Positions 48,089-59,291 of a stretch of DNA of 64,000 bases are shown in pieces. The notes below the pieces were generated by a model. The model saw nothing but the letters and a program-made list of their open reading frames with translations, was not told where the DNA came from and did no database searches. Origin of the DNA: Pomphorhynchus laevis (Eukaryota > Acanthocephala > Palaeacanthocephala > Echinorhynchida > Pomphorhynchidae); contig WNNJ02002083.1 in assembly GCA_012934845.2 (NCBI GenBank), positions 124,001-188,000 on the forward strand. The letters are read 5' to 3'. Position 1 is the first letter of the stretch; the number at the start of each line of letters is the position of its first letter. A program made the position numbers and the translations under genes.

Positions 48089-50085
48089 GTATAAAAATAT
48101 CCAATTAATAATGAACACATTATATACTTAAGGTTGATCTTATTTTATTCTATTACGTTATCTTAGTAACAAACTTGTTAATGTTTTAATAATTGTTCAT
48201 TTTAAGTAAATAGAAATAACTTTGGCGATTTCCGCTTTTGATATTTGCTCTCTAAATATTCAAGTCGGTAATAAAACTGACATGCTGTTCATAATACTGT
48301 TCTCAGTATTTTTGAATCTCTCCATCAAAAATGTAAACTTAATTTGCACACACATTATATAGATTTTTTCAAATATTAAATCAATTAATTTATACGGTTA
48401 GTAATTTTATTGTCTAGTGATATGTATAATGAGCTAAAATTGAAGTGATTTATACTTTATAAGTTTCATCGTATTTGTTTGACAAGTTTAAATACTAAAT
48501 TAATACTCCAATATAACCTAGTGATTTATTTTCTTTAAAAATAATTTAATTTGATCAATTTTTTAACTTAAAATAATATATATTATTATTTTAATTATTT
48601 GCTAGAAGATATTTATAACGAGGTATCTACAAAAAGGTATTTATAGCAAGGTATTATAAGCATTGCAATAACTATTTTAAAATGTTATAATACCTATTTA
48701 TTATATTATAATACTTATTAGTATTATGAGCCCAAGATACAAAATAAATTAATTTAGAAACAAGATGAATGCACGAATCTGGTAAACTTTATTACTATTA
48801 ACTAATTACATTAATTTAACAGAAGAAAGTAACGAGTGTGAATCGTTCTTATAATTTCAATAAGGTAATATTTGAAAATATATTTTGTACCATATTGAAA
48901 AAGGAGCTTTCTTAAGTAAACAATGAATGGTTGATAAGATATTCAATTTAATCTCAATGTATTTATATACATTTAAATAATGTACACATGAAAGCTGTAT
49001 TTGATTCATTTTCAAGTTGAAAAGGCGTTCAATAATTGACATTGAAAAGTTGGATAAGTTACAATCAGAAAAGACTCCATTACAAGGCAAGTGCCTCAAA
49101 TGGATTCCCATACGAAAGTGACACATCCGAAGAAAGCTTCAGAACTTCACAACCACGAAAAGGTGGATTACGCAAATGTTAGGAAGCAGTTAAACATCAG
49201 AGTAGTTATAGATTTACATAAATCTTATGATCTCTGTGGTCATGGATAGATGATTATAGGGACCCAAACGTCCATCAAAGCTACAAATAAGTCTATTGAT
49301 TAATCTTTAAGAAACAGAACTTAGCAGAAAAATATATCTTATTAAGAAGGAACCATGTATTATTAGATTACAATTTAAAGAAGCAGAACATAAAAATGGT
49401 TAAACAAACGTACAGAATGAAGAAAGTCTTTAAACAGAAAGCATATTGTATTCAAATTTGTAATATATAGAATCGACAATACATGGGCTGCATGCTGGAG
49501 GATAATGATCTCGATTTTACAAATTCGACCTTCTTTAAATCAAAAATTGGATCCATTGTTAACATTCGTATATTGCAATTATCATGAGTTGTAAAACATA
49601 TATACTTTTGAATAACTAAGATAATAAAACAGTTGACATGTTCTGTTCATAATGTCAATACAATATGTTAAAAATCTTACATTTGTCTTTTCTCAATTAC
49701 CTGTTTTGTTTTAAAAATATATCGAATATATTCAGTACAAGATATATTTCATTTTTTTATAAATATTAGTAAATCCATGTTAACTCAATCTTGTTTTTAT
49801 GTTAGAATTTAAATTTATTTGGAATCTTAAACTTTTTAATATTTGATTTCCATGACAACCATTCTATTTTCAAATATGCGGGATAGTTTTATTTTTAGCA
49901 TTTGCAATTACCATTAACTAATTACATTTATTAGAAGGTTAAATATATTAATTACATTAAATAGTAGATTTTATTGTATTGATCAATTATATTTAAATGT
50001 TGCTGTTTCGACATATTGTATCATCAGTGACGGATTGAATGAATTTTGTAATAAATTTTGATCGTAATGAATTTTGAATAATTCC
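48089..50085. other. AT-rich region
   Basis: An 89-codon minus-strand frame at 48,857-49,126 was not recognised. Nothing else seen. Confidence 0.5.
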
Positions 50086-50640
50086 ATTTCGTTTTGAGCT
50101 CGACATGAGTGCTATAAAAATCTCAGTAATGAATACAGATAATGCTGTGTCCTCAATACATACACACGAAGACCATAGTGTTGACCGATGGCGGTCCTCC
50201 TCTGCAACTAGCAGTGGGAAGTATCAGTTACTGATGAGACACTATGTCAAAACAGCAACATTAGGTTGATTGTTTCTTAAAATGATTCTTATCCTTCACG
50301 ACACAATGAAATATGCCAGAAATGTAATAATACTAATCATTACAGCAGCAAATGAAGGAGCCAATATTGATATTTTGTCGATCTTGCACACGACAAGAAT
50401 GCTATAATCCCAGGAATTAATACAGCTAATGATTCGTTCTGTGGATATTCCAGGTGTATGGATTTACACTTGAAGAATATTGTGGTTGCTGTCTGGCGGT
50501 CCTCCATAACATCCAGCAGTGGCAGGTACCTTCACTGTTTAGACAATATGTCGAACCTCAGCACTAGGTTGCTTGTTTCCTATAAATTCTACCTGCCTTC
50601 CACGTCACAATAATCAAGTATTGTTTGATTTTTAGCTGTA
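50085..50640 (+). repeat. Diverged tandem dimer of about 305 bp with hammerhead-like segments
   Basis: Two head-to-tail units share GATGGCGGTCCTCC-like, AGCAGTGG, CACTAGGTTG/CATTAGGTTG and CTTGTTTCxTA text. Unit 1 (50,190-50,270) has CTGATGA GACA CTAT TGTC AAAAC; unit 2 (50,495-50,575) has CTGTTTA GACA ATAT TGTC GAACC. They are relatives of the inverted pair at 38.1-38.4 kb. Each copy has lost at least one core base of a hammerhead. Confidence 0.65.
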
Positions 50641-51425
50641 ATCCGGTTAGTTTAATTTTCTTACAAACCATTTATATACAGCACTAATATTTGATTTTAT
50701 TCTCACATGTGTTATAATAGGGTATTGTATAGTATATTTATGTGATTTAATATCACCACTGCCGATTATAAAACGGCTACTCTTTCAAAGAATTAGTTTT
50801 ACATATCGAACTGTCATGTACCTAATTTTAAGTTGTTGTGCAACTGTGAAAAGTATATATTTTGATGAGACAGTTTTTAATACAATAAATATTTAATACA
50901 AATTACAATTAGAAAACAATGAATACACGCATAAATAAAAGAAATAGTTAACCTCTTCGTATAATGTCCATAATCGATAGGACATTATTTAATTGTTTAA
51001 AATAAATTTAAATTTGTCATAACGAATATTTTCACAAAGAGGTTAATCGATTGATTGTGCTCTGGTGCGTTTCTTTCTCATAAGGAATTTATTGAACTTT
51101 ATTCTTATTTTGTTCGAGTAGCCAATATATTTTCTGGGTATCACTGTATTTATGTGTTTCTAATTTATCCAAATAATCTATACCTACAAAGTATCAAAAA
51201 TAAAACGCTCAATTATTTCAATTATATTTGATTTAAATGCATTTTTATAACCTAATTTATTCTACAAAATTTGATTCAAGAACAAATATAATGACCGAGT
51301 ATATGTATATTTACGACTCGTTATTTTTAAAATATATGAAGAAAATTAAATGTTTTGCACTTCAAAATTTGAAAATTCTCGCTCTAATCAGCTTAATGCT
51401 GAGCACTTTAACCAATAATTGACCG
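50641..51425. other. AT-rich spacer
   Basis: Nothing recognised apart from a short inverted repeat around 50,951-51,047 (TTAACCTCTT, GTCATAACGAATATTTTCAC). Confidence 0.4.
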
Positions 51426-51427
51426 AT

Positions 51428-51692
51428 ATTTAGATTAATTAATATCTAACATATAAAGAAGCATTCTGTCAAATTTGACAAATCGTTGATTGGAGTAATT
51501 TATTTAATACGGCAGAATTTACAGCTTAAATGTTAGTTAAAAATTTTGTTGGTTAAAAAATATTTAAGATATTTAGATTAATTAATATCTAACATATAAA
51601 GAAGCATACTGTCAAATTTGACAAATCGTTGATTGGAGTAATTTATTTAATACGGCAGAATTTACAGCTTAAATGTTAGTTAAAAATTTCGT
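51428..51692 (+). repeat. 144-bp tandem duplication
   Basis: ATTTAGATTAATTAATATCT through ATGTTAGTTAAAAATTT occurs at 51,428 and 51,572 with about one difference, so it is recent. Confidence 0.9.
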
Positions 51693-52003
51693 CCATGATA
51701 CGTGGTTGTAAATCGATGTACACACAATTTATCCTGAAAATATTTTTGCCCTAAAACCATTCACAAAGATATAAAAATTGATGTAACTTATTGTTAGTGA
51801 GTGTATATCAAAGAATCAAAGGTACTTTTGACAAGTTTCCGATTTCCTGACAATAACGATATCGGTAACGATTTAAAAAACAATATTCCTGTTCTTTGCA
51901 TGCATGAGAAATAAATATGTTTCAAAGGAATTGAAATAGAAAGTATTTACAATTGGTATTTATTTTGTTTATTAATCAAAGCATTGAATTTAATTATTGA
52001 GTC

Positions 52004-52310
52004 ATTGAAATCGTCTTGTTAGTAGTCGGTTGAATTTCATTTTGTCGAGATATTTCTATATCTCGACTACCAACAAGACGATTTCAATGACTCATTTCAA
52101 TCTGATGGAGGACCACCATGTTTATCGTCAATATAGTGCATGCTGAGGGACGAAACAACGATGATACAGAGACGTCCACTGATGAGTCCCGCTCTGTAGA
52201 GTTGTTTGGACATCATGCTTTCTGTCGTAATGCGACCTGATAGCTGAAGCTATTATGTAGCCAGCTAAAATACAAGTTAGTCGAAGAGGTCCGGAAATAT
52301 CTTAACAAAA
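52004..52310 (+). repeat. Solo satellite monomer with an inverted partial copy in front
   Basis: One full monomer of the 258-bp satellite lies alone in unrelated AT-rich DNA, about 32 kb from the array. It is preceded at 52,004-52,044 by a partial copy in the opposite direction, so the two form a head-to-head palindrome around GTCGAGATATTTC. The + strand copy keeps every hammerhead piece. The right end runs out after GGAAATATC. A single copy far from the array suggests dispersal by insertion rather than by unequal exchange alone. No target duplication was recognised. Confidence 0.9.
52138..52218 (+). ncRNA. Permuted hammerhead-like RNA, solo monomer
   Basis: Order on the strand: outer arm GCATGCTG 52,138-145; stem II strand GGGAC 52,147-151; GAAA 52,152-155; stem III strand CAAC 52,156-159; extra-helix arm ACAGAG 52,166-171; stem I strand GTCCA 52,174-178; core CTGATGA 52,179-185; stem II strand GTCCC 52,186-190; extra-helix arm CTCTGT 52,192-197; stem III strand GTTG 52,201-204; cleavage triplet GTT 52,204-206; stem I strand TGGAC 52,207-211; outer arm CATCATGC 52,211-218 (one mismatch to its partner). 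The extra helix differs from the array consensus ACAGGG/CCCTGT by a compensatory pair. The triplet is GTT, allowed by the NUH rule but usually slower than GTC. With no tandem neighbour, the pieces can combine only within the unit. Activity is not shown. Confidence 0.7.
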
Positions 52311-52835
52311 TTTAATTATTCAATGATTAATTGGTAATTGTGAATTTTGGATGAGACAGCTCAAAGTAGATTTTAATTATGATTACTTTGTCAAGTATTA
52401 ACAAGTTGTTAAATAATGTCAAAACAAAAATATATCAATCACTAGTCAAACAATAAATATACTAATTGAATATTTAAAATTATAAATTGACGAATATAAT
52501 TATGAATGAACGAATAATATACAATATGAAAACATTAAATATTATATATAATGTATAATATTATACTTTTAAAATGCAGATTTAATTAATTTAATTAAAT
52601 TCAATGAAAAAGACGTGAAAGTAATATTAAACAAACCTTTTCTTTGATTTATGTGATGAAATTAAGCTGTTATTATTGATATAAATTCATGCAATTTCAA
52701 AAAAAAACGATTTTTAGATTAGATAGTATTTTGCTATAGTGCCTGGTCACTTTGTACTTGAACTTACATGTGCTTAGAATTGACAATATTCCAATTGCTA
52801 AACCACCTTGTCTATAGCATTATAATACTATCAAA
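52311..52835. other. AT-rich spacer
   Basis: Nothing recognised. Confidence 0.5.
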
Positions 52836-53150
52836 TCAGCAAACTGAGTCTATGTATTTAATATAATTATAAAATAAACGAAACATAATAATGCTAAATC
52901 AAAATTTTATAATTAAATAAAATAAATTAAAATAAATAAAATAAATATTAAATTATAATTTAATAATAAAATTAATAATTGTTTTTAGATTTTCTATAAT
53001 TTAAATCAAGTTAAAAAATTGAAATTTAAAATAAACGTCATTTTTATGAATTGACTAATAAATAACAGACGTTGTATCAGAATAATAATTAGAGGTAATT
53101 AGGAGGAACTGCTATGCTATAAGTTTCGGCCCCTAACTCATCTACTTTTT
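52836..53150 (-). repeat. PLE-associated block and element end, minus strand
   Basis: The minus strand has GTAGATGAGTTAGGGGCCGA, CATAGCAGTTCCTC, CTAATTACCTC, the TTAGTCAATTCAT tail and the CATAGACTCAGTTTGCTG end. The CTGCTATG arm is missing. Confidence 0.75.
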
Positions 53151-55380
53151 ATATTACTTTTTATGTAGTTTATTAAATTATGAGTTTAATATTTTGATTA
53201 TAAAATATAAAAGTGGCAACAATGCGTGATGTATAAAACTTACAATTTATTTTTTTAGTCAATTCTTCAATAACCGGTATTAACTTCCACTTTATTGGTT
53301 GTAATAAAGAGAGTAATATAGGTAAAACAAATCGTGATTGCTATCAGATGAAAAAATTCAAGGTAAACTATATGTTGTTTATCTTTTTGCTTGATTTGCA
53401 ATTATCACCAAAGCTATTTTGCATCAAAACGTGAAGTATAAGGCATTATAATTCCAGAATATCTGATTACAATGTGGACAGTTGGTTAGTGTCCACTGAA
53501 TAGATGAAAACTATTTAATTTTTCATTTGAATCCTTATATTCAGTAAAGTGGTAAGAGATCCAAAATGATCTAAAGAATTTTTCGCATTTTGTAATATCA
53601 GAACGATATTGCAATGTTGCCACATTTGCATGACAAACAAATTTGGTCTGCCTTTAATGATAAAAATCAATCAAAAATAGAAATTGCTAGCTTTGCCAAC
53701 AGAATTACAAAAACAAACGGAAAAGTGAACTCAATTTTTTGAAGACAAGAAATAAACTATCAACTTTGAAATTACCACCTCAGGTGGACAACTATTCAGA
53801 TATTCTTGTATTAAAATATTAAATATTTAAGATATATAATTTTTAAGATAAACGATTATACAATTGAGAAAAAGAAACATAATGATACGATCAAAAAATA
53901 CAAATCAAAAATAAGATTTTTGTTCGGTATTTTTGTAATAATTTTCCTTTATGAATTAGAACGACTTTATTTATTTACTTTTTTATTTATTTGAAACATA
54001 TATTGAAATAACATTTATGTAAAAAAACATTATTTGTACATATAGATCATAAAATTAGATTAAAACAAACTTATAAGTCAAAATAAATATATCTATAGTA
54101 ATAATCTGAAATTAAAAACGGCATTTCGCTTCCATTTCTGACAATAACAGAAAAATCTGTAAAAAAATCCTTCCTGCCTGTCAGTTGATATCCGTCAATT
54201 AATATAGTAAAATTAATTGATTACGATTAAACAAATAAATAAGATATTAAATTCGCTAAAAATATTAATTCATGTAGACGTTCGGGTTTTAATTAAACAA
54301 AAAATAATTTATTTTAATTAATATTTATTAATTTTATTTATTTATTTTGAGTAATAATACATCAACATCCGTCTTGTCAAAATAGGTTCTTATTTTAATT
54401 GTTTTATATTGTATTTTAACTCGAAGTTTTTCTTTACTGAAAGAAATACGTGCGTTTTAGAATTTTTACTAAAAATCACGCATTTTAGCGTGTTATGATT
54501 AAAAGCTTAAAAGTTTATGATGATTCACAAATTAAATATTAAAATTTTAGTGAAATCATGTAACAATGAACTAAATTGGCAATCACATGCTGACAAATTT
54601 GCAGGTTTAAGTAATGAATATATTTTTGACATTAAGACTACTACTGATTAGGGAAGTAAACCATCGTCAATGACGGATTTAATCAGCTGCGTTTCTCCGG
54701 TTCAGTCTTTAGGCTGATCGGCCACTTAGTACGTTCTCGATACCACATTATTTGAACTGATCACGCAATAATCTTATTTGCGTCATTGACTTAATACCAA
54801 CTATCGACATTAAGGATTTTAATCGCGTGGATAAATGATCAGTCATTGATAACGCTTCACTTCAGTCAGCAGTAGAAATAATAATTTGGAATATTGTTCA
54901 AGGCAGACCAAGAAAATTGATCGGCACAAAAATAAAAATTCGATTTATAATTAAAATCTATATTAAAAAGCTTTTAATAAAATTATAGGTTTGTCGGGGC
55001 AAAATCTTAAAATAAGAAAATTAGTTTCAAGTCAATAACCTTCAGTAGAAACACTGAGCGTAATAATATTTCGCGGTTTATGTTCTTCATTTGACATATT
55101 TTCTTCGATTTTATTGTTTTCGTTATAACAATCGTTGTTACTGGTGATATCCATGTAGTATTTAAATATTTTACTTGCTAATGTAGTATCGTTAGTTACC
55201 AAGGCAACAAAAAAATCGATAATCTTCTAATGTGGAAGAATAAAAGAAAAGCATATACTCTAAATACTCTAGAAATGACAAGGTGCATGGAAGACGTGAA
55301 TAAAGTAGTCTACCAAACATCATTTTCTATGTATATTCATATCCATGTAAGAATCACCTACAGTGGTTTTTAAAATCTCT
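53151..55380. other. AT-rich region
   Basis: No gene recognised. A less AT-rich stretch at 54,655-54,860 (CGTCAATGACG, GGCTGATCGGCCAC) has small hairpins only. Confidence 0.45.
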
Positions 55381-55382
55381 TT

Positions 55383-55622
55383 TATATATTTGTAAAATTG
55401 TTAGAACCGGAAAAAAGGAAATTTAAATTTTATGGACGTTTCAACGTATCTTTCTTAAGATTTGGTGTTTATAAAATTATATAAATACTCTCTCTAAGTG
55501 TTTTACTTTAAAAACTTTGAGAAAATATAAAATTTTATAAACAGCAAATCTTGAGAAAGACAATTCGAAAAGAAAATAAATTTCCTTTTTTACCAATTCT
55601 AATAATTTTACATATATAGCAA
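55383..55622. mobile_element. Foldback MITE-like element
   Basis: Inverted arms of about 95 bp (GTAAAATTGTTAGAAC with AATTCTAATAATTTTAC; TCTTTCTTAAGATTTG with CAAATCTTGAGAAAGA; GTTTATAAAATT with AATTTTATAAAC) around a short spacer. No coding capacity. Confidence 0.75.
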
Positions 55623-56540
55623 GCTTTATATATAACAAACCAGTCTACACGATTTTTTTTATTTAATCACAGCAGTACACAAAGTTTGTATCCCGAGACG
55701 TTTTGTCTTTTGGCTTCTTCAGTTAAATTGCTGTTGTATTGATCTGCTTTCTACATGTAGTCAGGTTCTGGAAGAATTAAAAGATACTTTTTGAAGTCGA
55801 GCTTTAAGTAAATATATTTTTTCTTTAAACAATGTATTCGTTTAGACTTTTGTAAATACATGGTCGTTTGAATTTAGTGAGTGCTCCGTCATTAGCTGGC
55901 CGATCCAATTAATTTCTTGATATTTTCTTAAGCGGGTATCTAAAAACTGTCAATCTATTATTATTTGCATTTTTTGTGATGTATTTTCTACAATATGTGA
56001 AACTGACCCGTCCGCATTGCTGCGCTGCTAGCGTATATCTTTGCATGGGTTATTCGAACGAATGCTGTACTATATGTTTGTCCGCTATACATACTAATCT
56101 TTATAGTCAATGCGTTCATTTTTTATATTTTTCGATTTACAATTATAGGTTCCGAATACGTTATCATTAAGTCTCGTTAACCGACTGTTAAACGTCTTGG
56201 TATTATAGTGAGTCTATCTGCTTTATTGACGGAGCCTTGGATTTGCAGAACATCGACCTTAATTTTATATTTGTGGAATAAGTCCGCAACGCCCAGTATT
56301 TCTTTTTTATAATCACCGAACTTATTCCTTTCAATTTTAATGGTTGGTATTGAATCAGCATCGAATTGATCAAAGCTGTTACGATAGCTGTCTCCGTTTT
56401 AATAGAGAAGCTTTATTTGTTCCATCGAATGCTTAATAATAACGTTTCCGATACGTTAATGCATAGGTTCTTAACCTTTTAGAGTCATCATACTCATTTT
56501 TGACGCAAGAGAATCAAAGTAATCAATCATTAAGATTTGA
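55623..56540. other. Unrecognised stretch
   Basis: A cysteine-rich 64-codon + strand frame at 55,976-56,170 matches nothing known to me. 56,200-56,520 is probably the decayed upstream or downstream part of the adjoining hAT remnant. No firm call. Confidence 0.35.
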
Positions 56541-56544
56541 AGCC

Positions 56545-57181
56545 CTAAGATAAAATCTGGTTTTTGATTTTATTAAACTCATGGTAAAAATAAAGATTCA
56601 CACATGTGGAGTCAAAATAGGACTTAATTCTATAGTTTATGGTCTTTAAAAATTGATATGTTTTAAAAATATTCCAATGTTGTTCGTTGGCTTGTAAAAC
56701 AATGATATTTTTAATATCCAAAATTTCATCATCAATTCTAAGTTTCTTTAAGAATTTACCGATTGAATAGGTAATAGTATTTATATCTATGTGTCTATTA
56801 AAGGGATTCATATAAAGTGAAGCAACTGGCTTGATATTAGAAACTTCCGAGAATATACTTTCAAATTGTTCATAAAGATTCTGTAAGGATCCAATGAATA
56901 GTTCAAAATCGAAACATTTTTAACCACAATTTTTTTATCCAAGCCAACTGTACAAACGAACCCGTTTTCAAATCATGTATCCAAAAATTTATTTTGGATT
57001 AAATTCCTTCCACATAACTAATAATATTTTCTATATCTTTATTTGATCCTTGAAGTTCGAGGTTTAAATTATTCAATCTCTCCGAGATGTCGACAAAAAA
57101 GATAAATCTATCGGCCAGCGAAGAACTTCTAATTGTGAAATGTTTGACCTTTAAAATAAAAAAGGTGACCCGATAAACCAT
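56545..57181 (-). pseudogene. hAT transposase fragment (ZBED/SCAND3-like)
   Basis: On the minus strand the text first reads LADRFIFFVDISERLNNLN and LELQGSNKDI (57,120-57,010), the segment that in ZBED/SCAND3/GTF2IRD2-like hAT proteins lies in the middle of the transposase (LxxHLNxLNxxLQGxxxxI). It then reads VASLYMNPFNRHIDINTIT (about 56,830-56,770) and a helical tail ending at 56,545. Two pieces in different frames are separated by about 180 bp of broken sequence; both ends of the protein are missing. It is a different region of the protein from the 26-kb fragment, so the two may come from one family. Confidence 0.7.
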
Positions 57182-57194
57182 TAATGATTTTACA

Positions 57195-57312
57195 TGTTTA
57201 AATAAAGCCGTTTATCTGAAGCTTTTATCGGTTCAATTTATTCAAACATTGCTGATTTCAGATGTTTGAATAAAGCAATTTACCTGAAGCTTTTATCGGT
57301 TCAATTTATTCA
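57195..57312 (+). repeat. 66-bp tandem duplication
   Basis: AAATAAAGCCGTTTATCTGA... and AATAAAGCAATTTACCTGA... both end in GAAGCTTTTATCGGTTCAAT followed by TTATTCAAA. Confidence 0.85.
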
Positions 57313-57499
57313 AATTATCCATATGTAAAACAAATAAAAAATCCAGGCTAATTCAACAAACTATCCCAATACAGGCAATATATCCTTCAAGATTATCTGT
57401 CTCAATGAGTTTTTGAATTGATTGACTTAAGTCAGAGATACAATATTTGCAGGCAATTAGTTCCAATTTTAAACTACCCTGTCTCGGACATCGCTATAT

Positions 57500-57822
57500 T
57501 TCTTATTGCGCTTGCGTTTATGCTCAAGCGTAAAATAAGTCCCGCGGAGATGAGTTAGCCGGTGCACAAAAAGGAGTGGTTTCAAAACATTGTCGAGAGT
57601 TTTTCAAAACTCCCGACATTGTCGGGAGTCTTAATCCTAGCTTTCCACGCTAGGATCAAGTCTTCATTCCTAAGCATATCCTCAAGAGATAATAAATTGA
57701 TACGTCTGAGTCTATCTTATTATGCAAGCTTTCATATACCAAAACTAATCGAAACGCTTCTCGGAGTATACCCGAGAATTATGCCTCATTTATTTGCGGA
57801 GTGTACCGCAAATAAATGATTG
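57500..57822. repeat. Cluster of six strong hairpins
   Basis: In order: CGCTTG/CAAGCG (57,511-535), GTCG..AGTTTT/AAAACT..CGAC (57,592-620), ACTCCCGACA/TGTCGGGAGT (57,609-631, competing with the one before), ATCCTAGC/GCTAGGAT (57,636-656), TTCTCGG/CCGAGAA (57,751-776) and CATTTATTTGCGG/CCGCAAATAAATG (57,784-819). Several have 6-nt loops of related sequence (AGTATA, AGTGTA). The 85-codon frame across them is probably incidental. Confidence 0.8.
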
Positions 57823-58439
57823 TGGATATTTGAACCCTTATAAAGGCGCTAATTGACGTGGTATCATCTTTACACAATCACTTTTTGACATGGATGAATT
57901 CTACAGTGAGGTTATCCTATGGAAACCTAACTTATGGTATTTACCAAAGTGCAATGCTAGCAATTAATTTGTCGCTAAATTAGCTTCAATGTATAATATG
58001 GTATCACAAGACCAAATTAATGTTGAATACACTCTAAAATCAATTACTGTCTTCGTCAGCTTGTACTCCAGAAACTAAAATGTGTAAAGACCAAGACAAC
58101 ACGAACAAATATCGAAAGACGTCTCAAACTATGGGACGATAAAAATATCTGTACGTTGCTGGCAAAAGCAAGAATATTTCAAAACAGATTGAAAGTACGA
58201 AAACCTAGAAATGTGGAATCATCAAATAAGTGGATACAAAATTTCTCGAAGGTTCTTATTTGAATGGAAGAACCCTGTGCCTAAATGATACAGTAAATAA
58301 CAAAAGTGTGCGTGAAAGACTCGTTGAATTGCATCCCAACGCATCTGATGTAATGAATGAAACAGTTCTGCAAGATCCACTGCCAAATGTTGTCGAGCAC
58401 CATCCTATACTTTTTGAGAGTATATCCGGGGAATAAATA

Positions 58440-59279
58440 GTCGAGGCTAGTAGACGTACTCAAGGTGCAGCAGGTCCGTCTGGGGTTGATGCGAAATCCT
58501 GGCGTAATATGCTTTGCACGTTTGGCCTTTATTCTGAAAAACTCGCATCAAGCCTCGCAAATTTCGCGATAACTTTAGCTACTAAATAACTAAATCCATA
58601 TGTACTTGAGGCCTTCACTGCAAGTCGACTCGTACCACTGGACAAATCACCTGGAATAAGACCTATAGGAATAGGTGTTGTATCACGAAGAATTATAGGC
58701 AAAGTTCTAGCAAGACGTATCAGTAATGACATGCAGAGTGTTGCGGGATGCTATCAACTATGTGCCGGTCAAAGCTGTGGTGTTAAAACAGCCATTCATT
58801 CTGTAAGGCATATTTATAACGAGAATGAAGAATTTGGCATTTTGCAATTAGATGCAAGTAACGCTTTTAATAACGTAAATCGAAAGCTTGCCCTGGTAAA
58901 TATTGAAAAGGTTTGCCCTTCATTGACAATTGTTTTAAGAAATATTTATGGTTGCTCTGCGAGCTTGTCTGTAGATGGAGATTTTCTCTACTCAAATAAG
59001 AGATTTACACAGGGTGATCCACTCTCAATGATTGCGTATGCTGCATCATCTCTGCCATTAATTCAACGGCTTCTATCTGCCGCTCTAGACGTTAGTCATA
59101 GATGGTTAGCGGATGATGGGATATGCGCTGGCAATGTAAATGATTTATTAAAAGTATGGAACCTAATAAGTAAGATTGGATCATATTTTGGCTTCCATTT
59201 AAATGAAAATAAATGCAAAGTGCTAGTTCACGAAGATACTATATGTAATGCGGATAGAATTTTTAAGGAACGGGAGTAG
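58440..59279 (+). pseudogene. LINE copy 1, reverse transcriptase domain
   Basis: 58,440-58,590 reads TQGAAGPSGVDAKSWRNML up to an in-frame TAA. 58,595-58,730 reads EAFTASRLVPLDKSPGIRPI (fingers). From 58,731 an open stretch of 182 codons has LDASNAFNNVNR (motif A), TQGDPLSMIAYA (motif B), WLADDGICAG (motif C) and FHLNENKCKVL. The usual YADD is LADD: both catalytic aspartates are kept while the tyrosine is lost. The domain makes cDNA at the nicked target site in working relatives. It stops at 59,279 by frameshift; the continuation GVEINDHGLQILGSAIG is in another frame from about 59,272. Confidence 0.8.
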
Positions 59280-59291
59280 AAATAAACGATC

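Noticed and set aside
48857-49126. 89-codon minus-strand frame
   Set aside because: No recognisable domain, no neighbours and no sign of a promoter; frames this long occur by chance in 64 kb.
51237-51422. 61-codon frame next to the 144-bp duplication
   Set aside because: AT-driven composition (lysine, leucine, isoleucine, asparagine), no homology recognised.
57562-57819. 85-codon frame over the hairpin cluster
   Set aside because: Its length follows from palindromes that lack stops on both strands; no domain recognised.
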